Of a DNA stretch of 7,461 nt, positions 1 through 6,624 are shown piece by piece. Location: assembly GCA_019322385.1 (NCBI GenBank), contig JAHWIS010000062.1:1-7461 (forward strand). Reading direction: 5' to 3'. The first letter of the stretch is position 1, and every line of letters begins with the position of its first letter. Source of the stretch: Candidatus Woesearchaeota archaeon. GTDB lineage: Archaea; Nanobdellota; Nanobdellia; Woesearchaeales; UBA11576. The position numbers and the translations under genes were made by a program. The notes under the pieces were generated by a model that worked only from the letters and a program-made list of their open reading frames with translations, was not told the origin of the DNA and ran no database searches.

Positions 1-2150
1 GAAGCAGGACCTACAATGCCACCTTCTTCCCTTACCTCGATATCTGCGCCAACATCTCCCTCAAATATGTCTGTGATTCCAGCACCTATTGTTGTTATCA
101 GGGAAATCTCAGCCTCGAATGTTCCGTTCTCGCCGATTTCAAAAGTATCTGTCGGATCCTCGCTCAATGGCTTGTTGACCCAGACAAGTATCCTTCCGGA
201 AGGCTTGTTGATCTGGCCTGCAACCAAAATCTCGCTGACAAAAGACGGTGAGTACAATGTCTGGAAATCAGCAGCAGTAGGAGATAGGAATGTCGGAGGC
301 TCCCTGTCATAATAGATGTTGAACTGTCGCTCGAATGCATTTCCTGCTTCGTCGACAAACTCCAGACGCACAATATTCTGGCCGTCGAACAGAGGACCTA
401 CACTCTCAGTGAATTCTATTGTAGTATTTGCAGTTACATATTCTTTTGTAAGCTTCAACCCTGGATTAGGAGGGGTTATCTTTGTCCTTGGAGGAACTAT
501 AGTGCCGTTTCCAAGCGTAGTTACTGAGAACGGAGCAGACTTCTGGCCTTCATTTCCTGCCTTGTCCACAGCGCTTACCTGATAGGTGTAAGTGGTAGAT
601 GTGCTGACCTTGTCATCAGTATATTCTGTGACGCCAGCCTCTGTTGAATCGATAGGACCGCCAGGCACATCAGACCTGTAGATAAAATACTTAGAGACAT
701 CAGTGACATAGACATCAAACGGATCCCATTGTATCGTGATCGAGTTGGCCTGCATGCTCTGCGCAGAGAGGTTCTCAGGAACAGGAGGCGCAGTTGTGTC
801 GTCGACAGACTGCACATAGGCATATAATGTGACCTTATGCTCATCAAACACACTTCCCCTTATCCGCGCATTAGCCTGGTCAGAGAACGAAAGGTTCTCT
901 GTCTCATCGCTGAACTCAACCTCAGGCGTGAAATAGTCAAGACTTACCTTTTCTATGCATATCTTGTCAGGAGATATCTGGTCAGAAGCAGTTATCCTGA
1001 TCTCATTCTCTGCCTTGTTAGGGTCAAGGTCCAATCCCAGGAAATTGAACTCGCCAGTTGATGTGATGCGCTTGAACCTCTGTCTCTTGCCATTGACATA
1101 GGCATTCACATCAGCTCCTGGAGAGGATCTTCCCTTTACATTGAACCTGTTTGTGTTTGAATAAGTGATAGTGTCAAGACTACAGTCCATTCCGTCTACA
1201 ATGAGTATCAATTCAATCTTCTCAGTTGTCCTGACAGTTATAGGAGAAGAGTTGCCGCAGTTGCCTGTCGGGTCGCATGACTCTGCCATCAAGGTGTAGT
1301 CTGTGTTTGGCTGCAGATCGATAAGAGTGATGTTATGTTTTGTAGTTTGAACAGCGTCCTCTTTTTTCTGGTCAAGTAGCAATGGATTCGTGCTGTACCT
1401 TACGCGAGTGTGGCTCTCAATATTTGTGCCCCATGTCAGGTAGATGTTTGTCCCCAGCACATCTGCCTTGAAGTTAGATATGAAGACAGGCTGATAAGAC
1501 TCTGACCTTGTCGTGACTTTCAATGTCATGCCTGGCCCTGTGTTGCCTGATGTATCTACAGCAGAGACAACATAGATGTATTCAGTTGAGAAGTTGAGTC
1601 CTGAGTTGGTGAATGAAGGCTGCGGAACAGTGTCGCTGATTATCTCGCCGTCCCTTGCAACAACATAATGGTCGATGTCCTCGTCCCTGTCGTCAGGTGC
1701 CCAGCTGAGAGATATCATATCTCTTGTGACTGTAGGTGCTGCAAGGTTCTTTACAGCGTGAGGAGGAGTCCTGTCCCTGGGCGGCTCTGTAGTGAAAGTA
1801 AAGTAGTCCTCTTCTTCAGGCAGCCTCACTGTTGCAGTGTCGTTCTCTGCCTCGATAAAGAACCTGAAAGTGGTCTCTGAAGAGATCCCTGTTATCTCTA
1901 TGCTGTGTTCTGTGCCAGGTGTGCTGCTTGACTTGAACTCACCAGTGTCTGTGATGCCATACCTGACCTTTCCTGTTGATTCCTCATCCGTCGACCACTG
2001 GATGGTCGCTGAATTGTCAGTGACATCAAGGCCAGCATCTGGATTGAACTGTATCTCAAGGGCATTTGCAGAGTAGATCGGCATGAGGACTATCAACCAC
2101 ATCATGAACAATGCGATCCTGCAGATCTTTTGGTTGATTTCTTGTTTCAT
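1..2150 (-). CDS. Secreted multi-domain fibronectin type III / Ig-like surface protein (3' end off window)
   Basis: An open frame of 716 codons runs from ATG at 2150 through the left edge, so the C-terminus is missing. Residues 1-30 look like a secretion signal: charged start, hydrophobic stretch about 12-26, then SANA before LEIQF. Four fibronectin type III domains can be read at about 31-122, 129-214, 219-308 and 453-546. Domains 2 and 4 carry the typical VSAVDxxGNxG strand motif, while 1 and 3 share a VRYG/VRYS strand. Between and after them lie probable Ig-like beta domains at about 312-390, 391-450, 547-615 and 616 onward. C292 and C298 in domain 3 could form a local disulfide. The ATG lies 1 base after the upstream stop, so it is co-translated; a GGTGAGG stretch 15 bases upstream is a poor ribosome site. 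Such domain strings usually serve as extended adhesive or structural surface proteins. No catalytic domain is visible. The fold is confident, the role inferred. Confidence 0.9.
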   Translation of the reverse strand, partial: MKQEINQKICRIALFMMWLIVLMPIYSANALEIQFNPDAGLDVTDNSATIQWSTDEESTGKVRYGITDTGEFKSSSTPGTEHSIEITGISSETTFRFFIEAENDTATVRLPEEEDYFTFTTEPPRDRTPPHAVKNLAAPTVTRDMISLSWAPDDRDEDIDHYVVARDGEIISDTVPQPSFTNSGLNFSTEYIYVVSAVDTSGNTGPGMTLKVTTRSESYQPVFISNFKADVLGTNIYLTWGTNIESHTRVRYSTNPLLLDQKKEDAVQTTKHNITLIDLQPNTDYTLMAESCDPTGNCGNSSPITVRTTEKIELILIVDGMDCSLDTITYSNTNRFNVKGRSSPGADVNAYVNGKRQRFKRITSTGEFNFLGLDLDPNKAENEIRITASDQISPDKICIEKVSLDYFTPEVEFSDETENLSFSDQANARIRGSVFDEHKVTLYAYVQSVDDTTAPPVPENLSAQSMQANSITIQWDPFDVYVTDVSKYFIYRSDVPGGPIDSTEAGVTEYTDDKVSTSTTYTYQVSAVDKAGNEGQKSAPFSVTTLGNGTIVPPRTKITPPNPGLKLTKEYVTANTTIEFTESVGPLFDGQNIVRLEFVDEAGNAFERQFNIYYDREPPTFLSPTAADFQTLYSPSFVSEILVAGQINKPSGRILVWVNKPLSEDPTDTFEIGENGTFEAEISLITTIGAGITDIFEGDVGADIEVREEGGIVGPA

Positions 2151-2151
2151 C

Positions 2152-4191
2152 TTATTGCTCTTCTTCCTCACCGATGTATTCATCTGCTCTGACTATCTCA
2201 GGGACCAGCTCTGGGAACAATGTCCTGTTTGTCATGAGCTCATAGACACCGAGAATCTCAATATCTGTTGTCGGTGTCGGGAATTTCTGAGGTATGTGGA
2301 ACACGACCTTTTCTGCGTCAAGCATGTCCTCCATGCTGACAGTCCAGTTGCCTACCCAGCCTCCGACAAGCCTGTCCTCTTCCTCGCTGATCTTCTTCAG
2401 CAGCATTATGCTGAGCTGGTATGTTGCGTCAGCGCGCAAGAGCTCGAATGTCTCTTCTGTGAAGAACCTATCCTCTGAATCAAAGACATCGAACACGCTC
2501 AAAGGCGGATTGATGCTCTCGACATTGATTATTGCATACATTCCAGGCTCAAGGAACCTTGCGACGCCTGGCGCAGTCTCTGTGTGGCGCTTGACGTCGA
2601 ACTTCACAGCCTGGGTCGGGTACATGTCGATATAGAACGGCTCTGTACCGTCATGCTGTTTCTCTGTGTAGAGATAACCAGACCTGTTCGCGGATATGAC
2701 AGGAGCGTAGCATCCTTCTGGGAACTGGCCAGACCACTGCAAGTGCCTGTTGTTTGTCCTTGTGTATCCTAAATCGCACGCTATGGTGAGGCATTGGAAT
2801 GTAAGGTTGACCTTTGACAGCTCTGCATTAGTTATCCTGTCCCTCACCCTTATAGTGTGCTCTTCTGGTGCAAAGAACTCGCAGACATCTGAAGCAAACT
2901 CAACAGGCTCTATTATTGTTGTCGGCAGCAATGTCCTGTCAGGCGCATTGTGGAATATCTGCACAGGGAATGCAAAGCGGAACACATAACCTGTCTTGTG
3001 CATTGCGTCAGGATCATTTATGCTTATCATGACAGGGTATGTCACGTCATAGACAAAATGATATGTGTTGAGGCATAATAGCATCTGTATTATGCGGGAT
3101 TGTAGGCTCTGCACAGAAGATTTCATCACACCATACTGGTTAGGTGTGGAGAGCATGTTCATGCCCCACTCCTTCTTGTAGGTCGAGACTACCTTGAAAT
3201 CATTATAGTTATTGTCAGTGAAATCAAAATAATACTGGAAATACTCATAAGCATCCTCAGGTATATCTTTGGGAAGTCTTAACGGCTTTCTTATCTCGCT
3301 CTCTCTCCAATCCTGCACTGCGTCATGGACTCTCCTGTAATCATCATCATTTTCGAGGAACGGTGGATGGTCTGTGTTCTTGAACCTTATGCCTGTCACT
3401 GCAGGCTCTATCGCCCGGACAGTCTTCTTTTTTATGTCTGACAATAACCACTGCTTTCTTCCGCACTCAAACAGCATGCCGCTGAATGGGATGTCCTCTG
3501 GCGAATGTGATGACATGACATTTATCGTCATGTTCTCAAAGAATGTCTTCTCATTCTCTGCGTTTAGAAGATCGTTCGCAAGATTCCACATCCTCCGGAT
3601 GGGAACATCAAGCTTGACAAGGAACTGCTCCATGCTGGTTACCTCATCCTCTCCTCTCGGCCGGATATCTACTGCGTAACTCAGACCTACGACAGTCTCC
3701 TGCTCAGTGAAGACCACGTCTGCAGAATAGCCGCTCAGCTCAGTTATTATGTACTCGTCTCTCATGTCAGTATAGTTCTCCAGGCAGAACGCAAGGTTCT
3801 GGTCTATGTAATTCTCTACCTGGACCTCCATGTATTCTATGGACGGTACCTGGTTTGCTCCCTCAAAATACCAGTAAGGGACCTTTGGCGCGACATCACC
3901 TCCAACACCAGGTATTAGATTAACATGCTTTGTAGGGTCTAATGCAATATTGTCAGGCAAGGTTATGTAGCCACCCTGGTCACCCATTGCACTCAAGGCT
4001 TCTGATGTTGTCTTCTCTATGCAAGCATCGATGAACGCCACGACAGGCGGAGCCTTTGGCTGGAATATGTCTGCGGGTTTGATCCCTGCAGTGCGCAGAT
4101 AGGTGTAGACACCTACTGACAAGACAAGAATTATTCCTATGATTATGAAGACTGTTATCTGCGCTTTCCTGCTCTTTGGAAATGCTTTCAT
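2152..4191 (-). CDS. Membrane-anchored extracytoplasmic protein with archaeal class III-like leader
   Basis: A 679-aa protein. The N-terminus is basic (K6, R8, K9), then A10-Q11-I-T-V-F and a hydrophobic helix at about 12-32. This resembles archaeal class III (pilin/archaellin-type) leaders cut before Q, but F replaces the glutamate usual at +5, so the leader may instead stay as an anchor. The rest has no further membrane segment and should lie outside the cell. Residues 50-270, including FIDACIEKTTSEALSAMGDQGGYI-type sequence near 53-76, VPSIEYME and a GMLFECGRKQW region (238-248), match my memory of a common unnamed DPANN family; no search was run. Residues about 440-530 look like a carboxypeptidase-regulatory-like beta-sandwich (IRVRD, LTFQCLTIAC, PEGCYAPVISANRSGYL). 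The C-terminus is acidic (GEEEEQ). Start ATG is 1 base past the upstream TAG, with AGAGGT 3 bases before it. Function unknown; an envelope or appendage subunit is the best guess. Confidence 0.92.
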   Translation of the reverse strand: MKAFPKSRKAQITVFIIIGIILVLSVGVYTYLRTAGIKPADIFQPKAPPVVAFIDACIEKTTSEALSAMGDQGGYITLPDNIALDPTKHVNLIPGVGGDVAPKVPYWYFEGANQVPSIEYMEVQVENYIDQNLAFCLENYTDMRDEYIITELSGYSADVVFTEQETVVGLSYAVDIRPRGEDEVTSMEQFLVKLDVPIRRMWNLANDLLNAENEKTFFENMTINVMSSHSPEDIPFSGMLFECGRKQWLLSDIKKKTVRAIEPAVTGIRFKNTDHPPFLENDDDYRRVHDAVQDWRESEIRKPLRLPKDIPEDAYEYFQYYFDFTDNNYNDFKVVSTYKKEWGMNMLSTPNQYGVMKSSVQSLQSRIIQMLLCLNTYHFVYDVTYPVMISINDPDAMHKTGYVFRFAFPVQIFHNAPDRTLLPTTIIEPVEFASDVCEFFAPEEHTIRVRDRITNAELSKVNLTFQCLTIACDLGYTRTNNRHLQWSGQFPEGCYAPVISANRSGYLYTEKQHDGTEPFYIDMYPTQAVKFDVKRHTETAPGVARFLEPGMYAIINVESINPPLSVFDVFDSEDRFFTEETFELLRADATYQLSIMLLKKISEEEDRLVGGWVGNWTVSMEDMLDAEKVVFHIPQKFPTPTTDIEILGVYELMTNRTLFPELVPEIVRADEYIGEEEEQ

Positions 4192-4192
4192 A

Positions 4193-5092
4193 CTACCTCT
4201 TTTTTACCTTTGTTCTGGTTTTCTGCTTTTTAGGCTTTTTGGTTGTTTTTTTCGGTTTCTTTGCTTTCTTTGGCTTTTTCGGAGCAAGCCTTTGAATCGC
4301 ATTTTCAATGCAATCGTTATAGTAAATCTTGAGCCAGGCGATGTAGGCTATGACAACTACTGTTGACAGCAGAGTCCCTAGCGCTGGGACTGTCTGGAAA
4401 ACCTTCATCAAGATGTTCAATGCAAGGAACACAAGCAATGCGTAAAGCATCGGGACAAGGAAATGACGTATCTTTTTGACTGGCAGGTTTAGGAACTGTT
4501 TTATCCCGAGCCATAGTCTCTCGACTCTTGTGAACATGATGAAAAACATAAGGGTGAAGTAGACTGTGAGCACAAACAGGACTATAAGACCTATGAGCAC
4601 TGTCGCTCTTGCTGCTGCGCTGTACGGCAATGCATTGAATAATGTCTTGTAGAAGATAAGCTGAATAATGTAAAGGATGATTCCTATGAACACAGTCCAT
4701 AAGATTGACGCTGCCAGGAATTTTCCGTAGAACTTTGCAGTCAACCTCTTCTTTAGCAATGTAAGGTAAGTCAATGACTTGAACAAAGGCCAGATAAGCA
4801 GCAGGTAGATGAAAAGCGTGACTGTGTACCATATCATCTTTGTCTGTAGAGACTGCAGTTGCGCATCTGTCGGAGCAAACATTGCCTGCTCAAGGGTGAA
4901 AGAAGATGCTGCGCTCATGGCGCTCATCAGCAAAGGCTCGAGTCTTGACATCAACAAAGAGAAGAGCATGAAACCCAAGACAACTGCTATTATCAGCAGA
5001 ACCTCCCATAACAGTATGAACCAGAATCTCCTGTCTACCTTGAATGACTGCTTAAATGTTTCCCATTCCAGTTTAAGGTATTCTTTTTTCAT
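4193..5092 (-). CDS. Six-helix integral membrane protein with lysine-rich cytoplasmic tail
   Basis: A 299-aa polytopic membrane protein, family not recognised. Hydrophobic helices fall at about 25-48, 87-108, 126-148, 163-187, 211-229 and 237-257. Positive loops (KVDRR 18-22; KKRLTAKFYGK 114-124; RVERLW to KKIRH 189-210) alternate with loops poor in charge, which by the positive-inside rule puts both ends in the cytoplasm. Residues 271-299 are almost all Lys, Arg, Pro and Thr with three KKPKK units. I start at ATG 5092 rather than the in-frame TTG at 5098. The ATG is 2 bases past the upstream TGA, in line with the 1-base gaps of the next two genes, and AGGT is 10 bases upstream of it but only 4 from the TTG. 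It lies between two exported proteins, so it may be the membrane platform or an insertion/assembly factor for them. No catalytic motif is seen, and a transporter or scaffold role is equally open. Confidence 0.9.
   Translation of the reverse strand: MKKEYLKLEWETFKQSFKVDRRFWFILLWEVLLIIAVVLGFMLFSLLMSRLEPLLMSAMSAASSFTLEQAMFAPTDAQLQSLQTKMIWYTVTLFIYLLLIWPLFKSLTYLTLLKKRLTAKFYGKFLAASILWTVFIGIILYIIQLIFYKTLFNALPYSAAARATVLIGLIVLFVLTVYFTLMFFIMFTRVERLWLGIKQFLNLPVKKIRHFLVPMLYALLVFLALNILMKVFQTVPALGTLLSTVVVIAYIAWLKIYYNDCIENAIQRLAPKKPKKAKKPKKTTKKPKKQKTRTKVKKR
4195..4200 (-). promoter_or_regulatory. Ribosome binding site of the class III-leader gene
   Basis: AGAGGT on the minus strand lies 3 bases before the ATG at 4191. 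It sits inside the last codon and stop codon of the upstream membrane-protein gene. The spacing is short for a Shine-Dalgarno site, so termination-reinitiation may contribute. The match to the archaeal 16S anti-SD sequence is seen; use of the site is inferred. Confidence 0.45.
4196..4282 (-). repeat. Low-complexity lysine tail encoding three KKPKK units
   Basis: These codons encode residues 271-299 of the six-helix membrane protein. KKPKK occurs three times, separated by A and TT, and is followed by a basic Lys/Arg/Thr stretch ending KKR. The DNA is an AAG/AAA-rich run, seen as T-rich on the plus strand. It is in frame with the gene and ends at its stop codon, so it is coding and not a terminator. 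It probably faces the cytoplasm. Confidence 0.85.
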
Positions 5093-5094
5093 CT

Positions 5095-6624
5095 TCAACA
5101 GTACCTGCAGCCATTTGATGTCGAGCTTGTCCTCGGCCCTCCTTCACCGCCAGCTGTAGTGTACTCGCCAGCTTCTACTTGTGCTGCAGTCGGCACCTGG
5201 AGGACATGCTCGTCCTGGGTGTCGTACACTCTATTGCATATCTTTCCATTGTCCAGTGCGAGGCAGTCATCGCCTTCATCAAACTTTATGCAGACCTTGT
5301 CGAAATCTGCAATCCCTGGATTTGTGATTATCAAAGAGTTCGCGCCTATGATGTCAAACGGAAGCCCTCCCTGCTCTGCAATCCTTGGCTTGTCGTATAC
5401 CTGATTGGCTGTGCTTGGCTCTCCTAAATGGATATTAAATTTGAATGTGCAGTCCTTTGGCACTAGTTTGCCTGTTATCCTGTAGACAGGATAGCATCCT
5501 TGTGCGCTTGCGTTCTGCTGGCATGCTGTCAAGGCAGCGCCTGACAACCCAGTGCATGGACAGACATAGAACCTCTGCGCCTGGATATGGACTGTCGGTA
5601 TACCACTTCCATACGGCGAGACGCCGACTCCTTTTGAAGCGAAGCGGCTTGTCCCAGGATCACAGAAATCAACAGTCGTGAACTTCTCAAGATTGAAATA
5701 CCTGTCAAGCCAAGGCCTTGCACCAGTCAGGTCAGCAGCACCAGGTATGACACTCGACAATGACCTGGCAAACTGAGTCGCAGGACCACCCCTCAAGAAA
5801 TCCATCCAAGAGTTAGGTGTCCAGTAGTAATGGGGGCTTGACTGGCCTTTTGGACTGGCAGTGCAGGTCTTTTCCTCCGGACATGAGTCATATCTATTTC
5901 CTTCAGAATCGCGATATTCAATACCTTCTGATTCCAGTCTTTCTCCAGTATTCTCATTTACAATTGCATTACCTTCCTGAAACATCTGCTCAGCAGTGCA
6001 GTCAGGACAGTCAGGAGATTTCCAATCACCGATACGATGCAATGTGCCGTCTTCAAGCTTTGCATAAATATTACCATTTTCGCTGTGGATGTCTGTCAAC
6101 TTACCGCACGTTGTTTCACTGCACGCAGTATACCATTCATTAGGATTCCCAGACAATGAGCTGAAAGCCTCTCTCCTTGCTCTTTCTTGAGCAGTCTCTT
6201 CAAGGCTAACGTCAAGTGCCTCTTCTATAGTGGGAGGAACATAACGCTCCCCTTCACCTTCTTCTGGCTGATAATAATCTACATTACCGACCCCTTCTTC
6301 TGACAAACCAAAAAGCTGAAATCCGCTTGTGCTAGTATCTTCTTGGGTTTTAGCCATGTTACCATACGCAGAAGTCAACATACTATCTATGCTTTCTCCA
6401 AGAGGTCTAGGATCTATCATATCAGAGGTAGGGTCATATTGGTGCCAATTATCTTTTTCGGCATTATACAAATAAAACTCTCCCAAATCACCTGCAGGAT
6501 CAGGGTCTCTGAGTATTGTTCCGTCTTGCAGGGTTGGAGATATATCACCACTTACAAAAACCAAACCAAGCAAAACTACCAAAACCATAAATACAATCAT
6601 TCCAATCAATCTTTTATTCTTCAT
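5095..6624 (-). CDS. Exported or membrane-anchored cysteine-rich protein
   Basis: A 509-aa protein. Residues 1-5 are basic and 6-25 strongly hydrophobic (IGMIVFMVLVVLLGLVFVSG region), a signal peptide or N-terminal anchor. Residues 26-165 are acidic, cysteine-free and probably partly disordered. From 168 onward there are 17 cysteines, including CSETTC (168-173), CPDC (206-209), CPEEKTC (248-254), CPC (355-357) and a final CRYC (506-509) after a Gly/Ser/Thr-rich linker. The distribution suggests oxidative folding outside the cell. Residues about 375-470 look like a beta-sandwich (YRITGKL, CTFKFNIHLG, DKVCIKFD). GC content shifts inside the gene near 5820: about 42% on the N-terminal side and about 53% on the C-terminal side by hand count. 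The ATG overlaps the upstream stop as ATGA; no good Shine-Dalgarno precedes it, so translation is probably coupled. I do not recognise a named family; an envelope structural or binding role is inferred. Confidence 0.92.
   Translation of the reverse strand: MKNKRLIGMIVFMVLVVLLGLVFVSGDISPTLQDGTILRDPDPAGDLGEFYLYNAEKDNWHQYDPTSDMIDPRPLGESIDSMLTSAYGNMAKTQEDTSTSGFQLFGLSEEGVGNVDYYQPEEGEGERYVPPTIEEALDVSLEETAQERARREAFSSLSGNPNEWYTACSETTCGKLTDIHSENGNIYAKLEDGTLHRIGDWKSPDCPDCTAEQMFQEGNAIVNENTGERLESEGIEYRDSEGNRYDSCPEEKTCTASPKGQSSPHYYWTPNSWMDFLRGGPATQFARSLSSVIPGAADLTGARPWLDRYFNLEKFTTVDFCDPGTSRFASKGVGVSPYGSGIPTVHIQAQRFYVCPCTGLSGAALTACQQNASAQGCYPVYRITGKLVPKDCTFKFNIHLGEPSTANQVYDKPRIAEQGGLPFDIIGANSLIITNPGIADFDKVCIKFDEGDDCLALDNGKICNRVYDTQDEHVLQVPTAAQVEAGEYTTAGGEGGPRTSSTSNGCRYC
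5103..5106 (-). promoter_or_regulatory. AGGT site that decides the start of the six-helix membrane gene
   Basis: AGGT on the minus strand ends 10 bases before the ATG at 5092 but only 4 bases before the in-frame TTG at 5098. Normal Shine-Dalgarno spacing therefore favours the ATG. The motif is short and could be chance. Confidence 0.35.
6621..6624 (-). promoter_or_regulatory. ATGA stop-start overlap coupling two Cys-rich genes
   Basis: The four bases ATGA contain the start codon of the 509-aa gene and the TGA stop of the upstream Cys-rich gene. The preceding bases (AGAAGAAACAGAAAC) contain no GGTG or GGAGG motif, so the downstream start probably depends on ribosomes terminating at this stop. 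This points to fixed relative output of the two proteins. Confidence 0.6.

Noticed and set aside
2083..2478. 131-codon plus-strand open frame
   Set aside because: It lies opposite the start of the FN3 gene and the end of the 679-aa gene, both with convincing domains and signals. Its product has no coherent domain pattern.
4196..4282. T-rich plus-strand tract as an archaeal terminator
   Set aside because: It is the complement of in-frame Lys codons of the membrane protein, and no plus-strand gene ends there.
4317..4832. 171-codon minus-strand open frame in another frame
   Set aside because: It overlaps the six-helix membrane gene, whose hydrophobic helices and charge pattern show the true frame. 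The alternative product is His/Ser-rich shadow sequence.
6541..6620. AT-rich stretch as a promoter for the 509-aa gene
   Set aside because: It lies inside that gene and encodes its N-terminal hydrophobic helix. The gene start overlaps the upstream stop, which leaves no room for a separate promoter.
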